NCBI RefSeq assembly: GCF_000749845.1
Contig: NZ_JQHM01000001.1
Coordinates: 744,001-808,000 of the forward strand
DNA length: 64,000 bases
DNA from: Pectobacterium betavasculorum
GTDB lineage: Bacteria > Pseudomonadota > Gammaproteobacteria > Enterobacterales > Enterobacteriaceae
Direction of reading: 5' to 3'
Position numbers and translations under genes: made by a program. Positions 9,047 to 18,214 of this stretch are shown here, in pieces. Every line of letters starts with the position of its first letter. The first letter of the stretch is position 1. The notes below the pieces were generated by a model, which was not told the origin of the DNA, ran no database searches, and saw nothing but the letters and a program-made list of their open reading frames with translations.

Positions 9047-10786
9047 ATGTCGTTGTTACATAAACGAAAAATGGTCAGGCTGCTGTTGCACATGGGTTGT
9101 ATTTGGGTTGGAAGCCTGTCTCCTTCGTTTTCGGTGCTGGCAGCATCTCCGACGGTGATATCCGACTTATCACAGAGTTCGGGTGTGGTTTCTGTAGAGA
9201 ATAGCCGTGCTGGGCTTTTGGCGGCGCTGCCGCATGGCGTGACGGTACATTATCTCTCTGATTTGTCATCACTTTATGCCCAACATCAGATGCAACCTAT
9301 GTGGGGTGATAACCGTGCGGTTCAACAGTTTCAACAACAACTTGCTGAATTAGCGCTCGCAGGCGTACAGCCGCAGTTCACCACCTGGGTGACTTTGCTA
9401 ACCGATCCTCAGTTGACCGGGTTTGCGCGTGATGTCGTGCTATCCGACGCGATGCTTGGTTATTTGCAGTTTGTATCTGGGGTAGAGCGCAACGGCAATG
9501 ATTGGCTCTACAGCAGAGTACCTTATCGTGTGCAATCTCCCACGCTCAATGTTGTTTCGCAATGGCAACAGGCCGTGAAATCCGGCACCAGTGCAGCCTA
9601 TATCGTGTCGCTGGCACCGCAGCATTCACAATACGCCAAAATGCATGAAGCACTGAAGACGATGCTGACGGACAATCGTCCGTGGCCAAGTCTGAATCTG
9701 GCCGAATCTCTACGCCCCGAACAGCAGAGTCGAGAGCTGGCAGTATTGCGTGAAATTCTGCAACGTACTGGCATGCTGTCGTCAACAGAAGGTATTACGC
9801 TGTTCAACGAAAATACCACAGCGACGGCGGTATCGGTTGGGCAGGCTACGTTGATTGACAGCGGCACGTCGCTAGACGAGCGCTACACGGGCGAACTGGT
9901 CGAAGCGGTTAAACGCTTCCAGCACTGGCAAGGACTGGAGGGTGATGGTGTTATTGGTAAACGTACCCGTGACTGGCTCAATGTTTCTCCGCAAATGCGT
10001 GCTACGCTGCTGGCGCTGAATATCCAGCGTCTGCGCCTGCTACCGGATAATGTTCATACTGGCATCATGGTGAATATCCCCAATTATTCGCTGATCTATT
10101 ATCAGGATGGCGCTGAGCGTTTATCGTCGCGTGTCATTGTTGGACAACCTAAACGTAAGACACCGTTGATGAGCAGCTCGCTGTATAACGTGGTGGTCAA
10201 TCCGCCGTGGAATGTGCCTACGACGCTGATTCGGCAGGATATCATTCCTAAAGTAGTACGCGATCCTGGTTATCTGGAGCGTCACGGCTATACTGTGTTG
10301 TCCGGCTGGAGTCAGGATGCCGAAGTGATCGACCCCTCGATGATCGATTGGCAGGTGGTGTCACCAGAGCGTTTCCCGTATCGCCTGCGTCAGGCACCTG
10401 GTGCGAACAACTCGCTGGGGCGCTATAAATTCAATATGCCTAACTCAGAAGCGATTTATCTGCACGATACGCCTAATCACAACCTATTCCAGCGTGATAT
10501 TCGTGCGCTGAGTTCTGGCTGCGTGCGGGTCAATAAGGCATCTGAATTGGCCGGTATGTTATTGCAGGATGCGGGATGGAACAATAATCGTATTTCTTCC
10601 ACGCTCGATCAGGGAAACACCACCTTTGTTTCAATGAAACATCGGATCCCGGTCAATCTCTATTACCTGACTGCATGGGTGGCGGAAGACGGTAGGCCGC
10701 AGTTCCGAACAGATATTTACAATTATGATGATACCGCCCGAGCTGGGACGAAAGTATTGTCCAGAGCAGGACTGTTGCTTCAGTAA
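9047..10786 (+). CDS. ldtD: L,D-transpeptidase LdtD (YcbB)
   Basis: Periplasmic L,D-transpeptidase that makes 3-3 (mDap-mDap) cross-links in peptidoglycan, giving tolerance to envelope damage and to many beta-lactams. I chose ATG 9047 (579 aa) over ATG 9026 because AGGGGA at 9034-9039 is properly spaced from it; the upstream ATG has no ribosome site. An N-terminal signal runs to about VLA-AS near residue 34. A peptidoglycan-binding domain follows (VEAVKRFQHWQGLEGDGVIG). The YkuD catalytic domain ends in HDTPNHNLF...SSGCVRV, with catalytic Cys492. E. coli LdtD is 615 aa; the linker between domains is shorter here. Confidence 0.95.
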   Translation: MSLLHKRKMVRLLLHMGCIWVGSLSPSFSVLAASPTVISDLSQSSGVVSVENSRAGLLAALPHGVTVHYLSDLSSLYAQHQMQPMWGDNRAVQQFQQQLAELALAGVQPQFTTWVTLLTDPQLTGFARDVVLSDAMLGYLQFVSGVERNGNDWLYSRVPYRVQSPTLNVVSQWQQAVKSGTSAAYIVSLAPQHSQYAKMHEALKTMLTDNRPWPSLNLAESLRPEQQSRELAVLREILQRTGMLSSTEGITLFNENTTATAVSVGQATLIDSGTSLDERYTGELVEAVKRFQHWQGLEGDGVIGKRTRDWLNVSPQMRATLLALNIQRLRLLPDNVHTGIMVNIPNYSLIYYQDGAERLSSRVIVGQPKRKTPLMSSSLYNVVVNPPWNVPTTLIRQDIIPKVVRDPGYLERHGYTVLSGWSQDAEVIDPSMIDWQVVSPERFPYRLRQAPGANNSLGRYKFNMPNSEAIYLHDTPNHNLFQRDIRALSSGCVRVNKASELAGMLLQDAGWNNNRISSTLDQGNTTFVSMKHRIPVNLYYLTAWVAEDGRPQFRTDIYNYDDTARAGTKVLSRAGLLLQ

Positions 10787-10965
10787 GTATTGAAAACACG
10801 GGCATTAGCGGTTTTCGTATTTTATCATTTTGCGGGGGATCGATGCGATCTCCTGCAAACCCTTAAACAAAGCGGGTTGACTCACTTTTGTCTGGCAGTT
10901 AAGGTTCAAGGCGGTGCGTTTTGCGCCTCCTTGTATACCGTTCTTTTAGCCAGGATACTTGTTCT

Positions 10966-11514
10966 ATGGATCACATTGACAACCATCGCCGTAAGTGGCT
11001 GGCACTGGGTGGTGCTGCGTTGGGCATCGCACTGCTTCCCGGTCAGGCATTTGCAACGTTATCTACACCACGACCACGAATTTTGACACTGGACAACCTG
11101 AATACCGGAGAGCGGCTAAAAACGGAATTCTTTGATGGCAAACGGTATAACAAATCAGAACTTTCCCGCCTGAATCATTTTTTCCGCGATTATCGCGCCA
11201 ATAAAGTCAAAATGATCGACCCTCAACTTTTCGATCAACTCTACCGTTTACAGGTTATGTTGGGCACTAATAAGCCCGTACAGCTGATTTCCGGTTATCG
11301 CGCGATAGATACGAATAATGAATTACGTGCGCATAGCCGAGGTGTGGCAAAGCAGAGCTACCACACGAAAGGGCAGGCAATGGATTTCCATATTCAAGGT
11401 GTTCAACTGGCCAACATTCGTAAAGCTGCCACCAAGATGCGCGCAGGTGGGGTTGGCTATTACCCTCGCAGTGATTTCGTTCATATCGATACTGGTCCAG
11501 TCCGCACCTGGTAG
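10966..11514 (+). CDS. ycbK: Tat-exported M15-type peptidase-fold protein YcbK
   Basis: DUF882 / peptidase M15 superfamily protein, presumably a zinc-dependent peptidoglycan-acting enzyme; its exact substrate is not established. The start at 10966 gives 182 aa, as in E. coli, with CAGGA at 10951-10955 as ribosome site. The N-terminus DNHRRKWLALGG is a twin-arginine signal, followed by a hydrophobic core and QAFA for cleavage; E. coli YcbK is a known Tat substrate. Metal-site candidates are in SYHTKGQAMDFHI and FVHIDTGP. It lies 179 bases downstream of ldtD on the same strand, so a shared cell-wall role is plausible. Confidence 0.92.
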   Translation: MDHIDNHRRKWLALGGAALGIALLPGQAFATLSTPRPRILTLDNLNTGERLKTEFFDGKRYNKSELSRLNHFFRDYRANKVKMIDPQLFDQLYRLQVMLGTNKPVQLISGYRAIDTNNELRAHSRGVAKQSYHTKGQAMDFHIQGVQLANIRKAATKMRAGGVGYYPRSDFVHIDTGPVRTW

Positions 11515-11594
11515 CCTTCTGCCTCAGCGCTATACTTTTTTGATACGGTTCGCGACACATCGCGAGCCGCTCAGCTTGTTCAACATGGAGTGAT

Positions 11595-12242
11595 ATGAAA
11601 TATCAAATTGTTCCGGTGACGGCATTTAGCCAGAACTGCACGTTGCTATGGTGTGAAAAAACCAATGAAGCTGCCATTGTCGATCCTGGCGGTGATGCAG
11701 AAAAGATCAAACGCGCCGTTGCAGATACAGGCATTTCGGTTAAGCAGATTTTGTTAACGCACGGCCATTTGGATCACGTCGGCGCAGCAGCGGAATTGGC
11801 CGAGCATTATCAGGTTGCGATTATTGGCCCACAGATTGAAGACGCTTTCTGGCTGGAAGGGTTACCAGCACAGAGCCGCATGTTTGGCCTGGAAGAGTGC
11901 GCGCCGCTGACGCCATCGCGTTGGTTACAGGAAGGTGATGAGGTTTGTGTAGGGGAGACGACGCTGACGGTTTTCCACTGCCCGGGTCATACACCTGGTC
12001 ATATTGTTTTCTTTGATGCCGAGTCAAGGCTGGCACAGGTCGGTGATGTTATTTTCAATGGTGGTGTAGGGCGCACCGATTTCCCTCAGGGGGATCATCG
12101 GGCGTTGATCGCGTCGATTAAAAATAAGCTGCTGCCGCTGGGTGACGACGTAACGTTTATTCCGGGGCATGGCCCGATGTCGACCTTAGGACATGAGCGT
12201 AAAACCAATCCTTTCCTACGTGAAGATACCGCGATTTGGTAG
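11595..12242 (+). CDS. gloC: Hydroxyacylglutathione hydrolase GloC (YcbL)
   Basis: Metallo-beta-lactamase-fold type II glyoxalase that hydrolyses S-lactoylglutathione to D-lactate and glutathione in methylglyoxal detoxification. The signature THGHLDHVG lies at residues 55-63. Further metal ligands are in HCPGHTPGH and [12 protein letters not shown], and [15 protein letters not shown] supplies the bridging Asp. The length is 215 aa, identical to E. coli YcbL/GloC. It follows ycbK by 80 bases and converges with aspC, with a shared terminator between them. Confidence 0.94.
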   Translation: MKYQIVPVTAFSQNCTLLWCEKTNEAAIVDPGGDAEKIKRAVADTGISVKQILLTHGHLDHVGAAAELAEHYQVAIIGPQIEDAFWLEGLPAQSRMFGLEECAPLTPSRWLQEGDEVCVGETTLTVFHCPGHTPGHIVFFDAESRLAQVGDVIFNGGVGRTDFPQGDHRALIASIKNKLLPLGDDVTFIPGHGPMSTLGHERKTNPFLREDTAIW

Positions 12243-12268
12243 TGTTTTATAAAGTGAAAAGTAGAAGT

Positions 12269-12299
12269 AAAAAAGCCGACACAGTATGTCGGCTTTTTT
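12269..12299. terminator. Bidirectional terminator between gloC and aspC
   Basis: GCCGACA-CAGTA-TGTCGGC is flanked by AAAAAA on the left and TTTTTT on the right, so it can end transcription from both gloC (+) and aspC (-). Confidence 0.9.
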
Positions 12300-12311
12300 A
12301 TCGCAGGGCGA

Positions 12312-13502
12312 TCAGAGTACGGCAACAATCGCTTCGCAGAGCGGAGCCATATTCTCTGGTGTCATTCCCGCAACATTGATACGGCCAGAATTCACGGCGT
12401 AAACGCCGAATTCTTCACGTAGACGTAGAACCTGCTCCTTAGTCAAGCCGCTGAATGAGAACATCCCATTCTGGTTGATGATAAAGGAGAAATCCTGCTG
12501 TGCGCCTTTTTCCTGCAAGGTATTCACGAACAGCTGACGCATACGTTGAATACGCTCCCGCATCGCTGTCAATTCCTGCTCCCAAATGGCCTTCAGCGCA
12601 TCATTGCCCAAGATGGTAGCCACAATGGTCGCACCGTGTGACGGTGGGTTAGAGTAGTTTGCGCGAATAGCAGCTTTCACCTGACTGAATGCCTTGTCTG
12701 CCGTAGCAGCATCAGCAGCAACCAGCGTACAGGCACCGACGCGCTCATTGTACAAACCGAAGTTTTTAGAATATGAGCTGCATACGATCAGTTCTTCGTG
12801 CTTCGCGGCGAAAATACGCAGGCCTTCTGCATCTTCTTCGAGGCCGCGGGCAAAGCCCTGATAGGCAAAGTCAAACAGCGGTAACCAGCCTTTCGCTACC
12901 GACAACTCGGCCAGCGTAGCCCACTGCTCAGTGGTAGGATCGATACCGGTTGGGTTGTGGCAACAGCCGTGGAACAGCACCACGTCACCCGCTTGCGCGG
13001 CGTTCAGGCTGTTCAGCAGGCCATCAAAATCCAGCGCGTGGTTCGCCGCATCGTAGTAGTCATACTGGCACACTTCCAAACCGACGGCAGAAAACACATT
13101 GTTGTGATTTGGCCAGGTTGGGTTGCTGATCCAAATGCGCTTTGCAGACGTCTGATTGGCAATGAAATCTGCCGCTACGCGCAACGCACCGGTTCCGCCT
13201 GGAGTTTGCGCTGTACGGGCACGTTTGTCGGCAATAATGGCGTTCTGCTTGCCAAACAATAACTCTTGTGTGCACTGACCGAATGCGGGTAAACCGTCAA
13301 TGCCCAGATAGTTTTTGGTGGTTTCATTTTCCAGCAGATACTGCTCTGCTTTTTTTACGCTGGTCAGAACCGGGGTTTTACCGGTTTCATCTTTATAGAC
13401 ACCAATACCCAGATTGATTTTATTCGCGCGGTCATCGGCGCGGAAAAGATCGGTCAGCCCGAGAATAGGATCGGCTGGTGCAGCAGAGATATTTTCAAAC
13501 AT
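12312..13502 (-). CDS. aspC: Aspartate aminotransferase AspC
   Basis: Pyridoxal-phosphate aminotransferase (class I) converting oxaloacetate and glutamate to aspartate and 2-oxoglutarate; it also acts on aromatic keto acids. The start [16 protein letters not shown] gives 396 aa, exactly the E. coli length; an upstream in-frame ATG at 13571 would add 23 residues unlike the family. The PLP lysine is in [15 protein letters not shown], with substrate-binding [11 protein letters not shown] and [10 protein letters not shown] also visible. It lies downstream of the porin gene on the same strand but is separated from it by a terminator (13737-13766). Positions 13503-13736 hold its leader; I see no other gene there. 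Confidence 0.96.
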   Translation of the reverse strand: MFENISAAPADPILGLTDLFRADDRANKINLGIGVYKDETGKTPVLTSVKKAEQYLLENETTKNYLGIDGLPAFGQCTQELLFGKQNAIIADKRARTAQTPGGTGALRVAADFIANQTSAKRIWISNPTWPNHNNVFSAVGLEVCQYDYYDAANHALDFDGLLNSLNAAQAGDVVLFHGCCHNPTGIDPTTEQWATLAELSVAKGWLPLFDFAYQGFARGLEEDAEGLRIFAAKHEELIVCSSYSKNFGLYNERVGACTLVAADAATADKAFSQVKAAIRANYSNPPSHGATIVATILGNDALKAIWEQELTAMRERIQRMRQLFVNTLQEKGAQQDFSFIINQNGMFSFSGLTKEQVLRLREEFGVYAVNSGRINVAGMTPENMAPLCEAIVAVL

Positions 13503-13736
13503 TGCCAGAATGTTCCATAACTGAGATGAAATAAGAATTCTCAGAGTACCGCCAGTAAAAGGCTTTGCCAACCGTTGATGTTAAAAAGAAAGGGAAATAA
13601 CAGGGAGAAAGAGAGAGACGAAATAAAAGACTGGTTAGGTGAGAATAATTGGCGCAAAGCAGAAACAAAAAATACGGAGAGTGTTTTTCAATATCGCTGG
13701 TAACGAGCATTAAGAGCGCACAATCTGACACACCAT

Positions 13737-13766
13737 AAAAAAGACAGAGCCGAGGCTCTGTCTTTT
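13737..13766 (-). terminator. Rho-independent terminator of the ompF-type porin gene
   Basis: On the minus strand AAAAGACAGAGCC pairs with GGCTCTGTCTTTT (13 bp, 2-nt spacer), followed by more T residues. It ends the porin transcript before aspC. Confidence 0.88.
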
Positions 13767-13810
13767 CCTGCAATGCGAACGATTAACTCGTTACGTTATG
13801 CAATGCCAAA

Positions 13811-14896
13811 TTAGAACTGGTAAACAACGCCGACGTCTACACGGTCATTATTTTCGATACCGTAATCGTTGTTTTTGTCCAGCAAGCTAATGTCGTATTC
13901 AACGTAAGTAGAGAAATTTTTGTTGAATGCATAGGTTGCACCAACGCTCGCATATTTCACTGCAAAATCATTGCGACCAGTGTTGGTAGCGCTTAAAGTA
14001 TCCACTTTGTCTTTACGAGAAACGTAAGCCAGAGTAGGAGTCAGACCGAAGTCGAAGTTGTATTGAGCTACAACTTCAAAAATCTGGCTCTTATCAGCGA
14101 TACCGTTGCCAGAGTTGATTCTGTAGAAGTTGCTGGCTTCGCCATAAGTGGCTGCCAGGTAAACATTGTTCGCGTCATATTTCAGACCTGTTGACCATAC
14201 GTCTGCACGCTCGCCGCGAGCGCCAATGGTTGCAGTTTGCTGGTTGTTAGTACGGTCATAAGTACCATAAGATGCCACTACACCTACGCCGAAATCAGTG
14301 TCGTAGGTCAAAGACGTTGCCCATGCATCGCCATGGCTACGGCTGATGTTTGAAGACGCTGTTTCATCTTTAGCTACGTATTGTACACCAAAGCCCAGGT
14401 TTTCAACTAAACCAAACAGGTTAGCAGTACGGAAGGTCGCTGCGTTACCAACACGACCAGTGATGGTATCTGTGATGGAACTGTCGCCGCCGTTTTCTGG
14501 CAGAACGTCGGTATAAGCGAGACCGTCATAAGCAACACCCAGGTTACGACCGTAGTCAAAAGAACCAAAGTCGGCAAATTTCAGACCTGCAAAAGCATAA
14601 CGGGTTTTATTCTCGGAAGTATCTAAAGAATCTTCAGTACTTTTCCCGTCGAATTGATACTCAAAACGTCCGTAACCTGTCAGATCGTTAGTGATCTGCG
14701 TTTCACCTTTAAAGCCCAGTCGAGCATAAGTGTTGTCTTCGTTTTCGGCGGTTTGGTTTTGGAAAGCATAACCTGCATGTACACGACCAGTCAGATCCAG
14801 CTTGTTGCCGTCTTTGTTATAAACTTCGGCTGCGTTTGCTGCGCCTGCGACTAACAGAGCTGGGATTACTACTGCAAGAATATTGCGTTTCATCAT
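13811..14896 (-). CDS. ompF: OmpF-type general porin
   Basis: Outer-membrane trimeric general porin for small hydrophilic solutes. I chose the MMKRNILAVV start (361 aa) because GAGGGT precedes it and the signal peptide matches E. coli OmpF, with cleavage after AGAANA near residue 22. The mature protein opens AEVYNKDGNKLDL and ends in GVVYQF, the terminal Phe and beta-signal needed for BAM insertion. Conserved strands include YARLGFKGETQI and GSFDYGRNLGV. The position between aspC and asnS, as in E. coli, supports the ompF name over ompC or phoE; the surface loops differ from E. coli. Confidence 0.92.
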   Translation of the reverse strand: MMKRNILAVVIPALLVAGAANAAEVYNKDGNKLDLTGRVHAGYAFQNQTAENEDNTYARLGFKGETQITNDLTGYGRFEYQFDGKSTEDSLDTSENKTRYAFAGLKFADFGSFDYGRNLGVAYDGLAYTDVLPENGGDSSITDTITGRVGNAATFRTANLFGLVENLGFGVQYVAKDETASSNISRSHGDAWATSLTYDTDFGVGVVASYGTYDRTNNQQTATIGARGERADVWSTGLKYDANNVYLAATYGEASNFYRINSGNGIADKSQIFEVVAQYNFDFGLTPTLAYVSRKDKVDTLSATNTGRNDFAVKYASVGATYAFNKNFSTYVEYDISLLDKNNDYGIENNDRVDVGVVYQF

Positions 14897-15053
14897 TATT
14901 ACCCTCATTGGTGTTATTTGGACACCTGCCACTGCCATAAATAATTCTTTAGGGAACTATTCCTGAAAGTTTGGTGTCTTCCTGTGTCTGAACGCAGTTT
15001 TCCATTCACTCGCGCGTTAATCCACCCCTAAGATGCTACAAAGTTCGCAATCG

Positions 15054-15089
15054 AGTAACAAATAGAAATAATATGTTTCTGAATGTAAA
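15054..15089 (-). promoter_or_regulatory. OmpR-type upstream boxes of the ompF promoter
   Basis: On the minus strand this A/T-rich segment contains TTTACATTCAGAAACATATT followed by a related repeat, closely resembling the E. coli OmpR boxes F1-F3 upstream of ompF (TTTACTTTTGGTTACATATT). The downstream leader is also conserved, with CTTTGTAGCA, GACACCAAACT, GGCAGTGGCAGGTGTC and GAGGGTAATAATGATG. This implies EnvZ-OmpR control and a long untranslated leader open to small-RNA control, as in E. coli. Confidence 0.7.
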
Positions 15090-15122
15090 TTATGGGGAGC
15101 TTTGTGAGACATAACAAAAATT

Positions 15123-15153
15123 AAAAAAAAAGAGCCGGGAAACCCGACTCTTC
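15123..15153 (-). terminator. Rho-independent terminator of asnS
   Basis: On the minus strand AGAGTCGGG-TTT-CCCGGCTCT (9 bp, one G-U pair) is followed by a run of eight or more T. It separates asnS from the ompF control region. Confidence 0.88.
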
Positions 15154-15191
15154 TTTTCTACATATTTGTTTTACTTATATTAAATTTTTAT

Positions 15192-16592
15192 TTAGAAACT
15201 GGCGTTCCTTGGCGTGCGTGGGAAAGGAATGACATCGCGCACATTTTGTACACCGGTAACATAGGCAATTAATCGTTCGAAACCTAAACCGAAACCAGAA
15301 TGGGGAATGGTGCCGTAACGACGTAAATCACGATACCACCAGTAGTCTTCTTTATTTAGTCCCATCTCTTCCAGACGGCTATCCAACTGTGCCAGACGCT
15401 CTTCACGTTGGGAGCCCCCAATGATTTCGCCGATTCCGGGTGCCAGAACGTCCATCGCGGCAACGGTTTTACCGTCGTCATTCATACGCATGTAGAAAGC
15501 TTTAATGTCTTTCGGGTAGTTTTTAACCACAACCGGTGCTTTGAAGTGTTGCTCAGCCAGATAACGCTCATGTTCAGATGAGAGGTCAACGCCCCAGTAA
15601 ACCGGGTTCTCGAACGAGTGTCCGCAATTGAGCAGAATCTCAACGGCATCGGTGTAATCTACCTGTGCGAAATCGGAGCTGACGAATTTTTCCAGTCTAG
15701 TGACTGCTTCTTTATCAACGCGTTCGGCAAAGAATGCCATATCATCGGCACGCTCGTTCAGTACGGCTTGGAAAACATACTTCAGCAGGTTCTCTGCCAG
15801 AGCAGCGACATCATCCAGAGAAGCAAAAGCAACTTCCGGTTCGATCATCCAAAACTCAGCCAGATGGCGGCTGGTGTTGGAGTTTTCTGCGCGGAAAGTT
15901 GGACCAAAGGTATACACGTTGGACAACGCACAAGCGTAAGTTTCGCCATTCAACTGACCGGATACGGTCAGGAATGCTTCTTTACCGAAGAAATCTTCGC
16001 TGAAATCTACTTTACCTTGTTCGGTACGCGGCAGGTTTTCCAGATCGAGCGTAGAAACACGGAACATTTCACCTGCACCTTCGGTATCAGATGCGGTAAT
16101 CAGCGGGGTAGACACCCAGAAGTAACCATTCTCGTGGAAGAAGCGGTGGATCGCCTGTGCCAGCGTATGGCGAACACGCGCAACGGCACCGATCAGATTG
16201 GTGCGCGGACGCAAGTGCGCGACTTCACGCAAATATTCGATGCTGTGGCGCTTTGCCGCCATCGGATAGGTATCAGGATCGTCAACCCAGCCGACGACGT
16301 TAACGTTGGTTGCTTGCAGCTCGAAGCTCTGGCCTTCACCCGGAGAGGCGACGACGTTACCAGTGATTTCAACGGAGCAGCCGGTAGTCAAATGCAGTAC
16401 ATCATCCTGATAATTCGAGAGATTATTATTAACGACGGCCTGTAATGGATTAAAGCAGGAGCCGTCATAAACGGCGATAAAGGAGATACCGGCTTTAGAA
16501 TCTCTCCGGGTACGTACCCAGCCGCGCACGGTGACTTCGCTGTCAACGGCAACACGGCCTTGCAGTACATCGACTACAGGCACTACGCTCAT
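15192..16592 (-). CDS. asnS: Asparaginyl-tRNA synthetase
   Basis: Class IIb aminoacyl-tRNA synthetase charging tRNA-Asn. The N-terminal OB-fold anticodon-binding domain contains [16 protein letters not shown]. Class II motif 2 is around [21 protein letters not shown], and motif 3 is [16 protein letters not shown] near the C-terminus, which ends [15 protein letters not shown]. The length is 466 aa, identical to E. coli. It is followed by its own terminator and lies downstream of pncB on the same strand, 193 bases apart. Confidence 0.97.
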   Translation of the reverse strand: MSVVPVVDVLQGRVAVDSEVTVRGWVRTRRDSKAGISFIAVYDGSCFNPLQAVVNNNLSNYQDDVLHLTTGCSVEITGNVVASPGEGQSFELQATNVNVVGWVDDPDTYPMAAKRHSIEYLREVAHLRPRTNLIGAVARVRHTLAQAIHRFFHENGYFWVSTPLITASDTEGAGEMFRVSTLDLENLPRTEQGKVDFSEDFFGKEAFLTVSGQLNGETYACALSNVYTFGPTFRAENSNTSRHLAEFWMIEPEVAFASLDDVAALAENLLKYVFQAVLNERADDMAFFAERVDKEAVTRLEKFVSSDFAQVDYTDAVEILLNCGHSFENPVYWGVDLSSEHERYLAEQHFKAPVVVKNYPKDIKAFYMRMNDDGKTVAAMDVLAPGIGEIIGGSQREERLAQLDSRLEEMGLNKEDYWWYRDLRRYGTIPHSGFGLGFERLIAYVTGVQNVRDVIPFPRTPRNASF

Positions 16593-16785
16593 AAAATTCT
16601 CTCTTTAATTAATCGTGTTTAAGAAATATATCGTGTTTAAAACGATGAGTGGCCCAATCCGAGCCATTTGCTATGTTACTTGCGATGCAACAGGACACAA
16701 GCAGAAATCACCAGAATGGCGCGAAGTTTTCGCTCATGCCGGTGAGTCTGCTGCAAAGTTGGTCAACCTCTTATAGGAGAAAGCC

Positions 16786-17991
16786 TTAACTGGCTTTTTT
16801 CACGCTGGGTAAGTCAAACGCTTTGCGTAACTCGCACACGAAGTTCTGATCCTGACAGATGGTTTTACCCGGGCTATCGGAGAGTTTCGCCACCGGTTTG
16901 CCGTTACATTCCACCAGTTTGATCACGATATTCAGCGGTTTCACGCTGGGAATGTCACACGTCAGGCGTGTACCCATGCCAAATACCAGATTCACGCGCT
17001 GGCAGAAGTGACGATACAGTGCCAGTGCTTTATCCAGATTCAGATTGTCTGAGAAGACCAGCGTTTTGCTCATCGGATCGATGTTCAAGCGTTGATAATG
17101 AGCAATGGCTTTCTCTCCCCAGTCAACCGGATCGCCGGAATCGTGGCGTAGCCCCTGATAGGCTTCGGCGAACGGTAAATCGAAATCGCGCAGAAAGGCA
17201 TCCATAGTGATGCAATCGGTCAATGCAATGCCTAAATATGTGGGATATTCACGTAGCCACATTTGCAGTGCGGCACGCTGGCTGTTTGCCAGTGTCGGGC
17301 TAATCTGCTGATGTGCCTGAAACCATTCGTGTGCTTGCGTACCGACAGGTGTGATACCTAAGCGTCGCGCCAGATCGTAATTACTGGTGCCGATGAGGTA
17401 AGGAAAATCGGCTTGTAGTGCCGTAACGATGGTGTGCTGGATATCATGTGAGAAGCGGCGACGTGTGCCGAAGTCCATCAGTTTGAACTGGTTGAGATCC
17501 ACATCCGCGCTGTGCTGACGAAAGTTCTCCAGTGAGGCTGACAGCTGGACCAGCGCTTGCTCTGCGGTGACGTTAGGCGAACGATGTCGATGTACGACTT
17601 CACTGATCACCGCCAGCAGAGGCACCTCCCACAGAATCACTTCACGCCACGGCCCGGAGATGCGGATATCGAGCTTGCCAGCGTTATTTTTGATCGAAAC
17701 CTGCTGCGGATTGAAATGGAAGTCCCGCAGCCAGTGGAGATAGTCCTGCTGAAAGAACGGCAGAGAAGAAAGATAGGTGAACTCATCGTCACTCAATGAC
17801 AAGAAACGCATCAGATCAACCTGATGGGCTATCTCGTCGGCGTAAACGCCTAATAACTCATCACCGCGACAGCGAAATTCAGCCGCAACGTCGACATCAT
17901 AGTAGTGATGATACACCGCCTGTTGCATGTGCAGCTTGTAGGCATCGGTATCCAGCAATGAGTGCAGAATCGGGGAAGTGTGCAAAGTCAT
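16786..17991 (-). CDS. pncB: Nicotinate phosphoribosyltransferase
   Basis: Catalyses ATP-driven formation of nicotinate mononucleotide from nicotinate and PRPP, the entry step of the Preiss-Handler NAD salvage pathway. The length is 401 aa (E. coli 400). Family motifs are [17 protein letters not shown] at the N-terminus, the FGTRRRFS loop with the regulatory His that follows it, TSNYDLARR, and LRHDSGDP. The start gives [19 protein letters not shown]. It diverges from pepN; the 223-bp spacer has a GCATC/GATGC hairpin close to the pncB start but no clear NadR box. Confidence 0.96.
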   Translation of the reverse strand: MTLHTSPILHSLLDTDAYKLHMQQAVYHHYYDVDVAAEFRCRGDELLGVYADEIAHQVDLMRFLSLSDDEFTYLSSLPFFQQDYLHWLRDFHFNPQQVSIKNNAGKLDIRISGPWREVILWEVPLLAVISEVVHRHRSPNVTAEQALVQLSASLENFRQHSADVDLNQFKLMDFGTRRRFSHDIQHTIVTALQADFPYLIGTSNYDLARRLGITPVGTQAHEWFQAHQQISPTLANSQRAALQMWLREYPTYLGIALTDCITMDAFLRDFDLPFAEAYQGLRHDSGDPVDWGEKAIAHYQRLNIDPMSKTLVFSDNLNLDKALALYRHFCQRVNLVFGMGTRLTCDIPSVKPLNIVIKLVECNGKPVAKLSDSPGKTICQDQNFVCELRKAFDLPSVKKAS

Positions 17992-18214
17992 AATGCGTTA
18001 CAGCATCCTTGTAAGATGCTTATCCACCATCGGGACAATCAGCAATGTCCGGTCAGTATACCTTGATTATCCGTTTATTACATTACGACAACATAGCGAG
18101 ACGTGCTGGAGTGAACCACGGTACGATGATTATCCTCATTATTTTGTCGTGGTAACATTAAGATAACAGGCTTAGACTTGATCTTTGATGCTTATGACGA
18201 GGTGGAAACTTTAT

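Noticed and set aside
10790-11086. 98-codon frame between ldtD and ycbK
   Set aside because: It overlaps the start of ycbK in another frame, has no ribosome site of note and no recognisable sequence.
12142-12154. GTGACGACGTAAC, a 12/13 match to the MatP site matS
   Set aside because: It is inside the gloC coding sequence and mismatches one conserved base of the palindrome; a single near-match in 64 kb is expected by chance.
15618-16445. 275-codon plus-strand frame opposite asnS
   Set aside because: Mirror of the asnS reading frame with no start signal and no recognisable domain.
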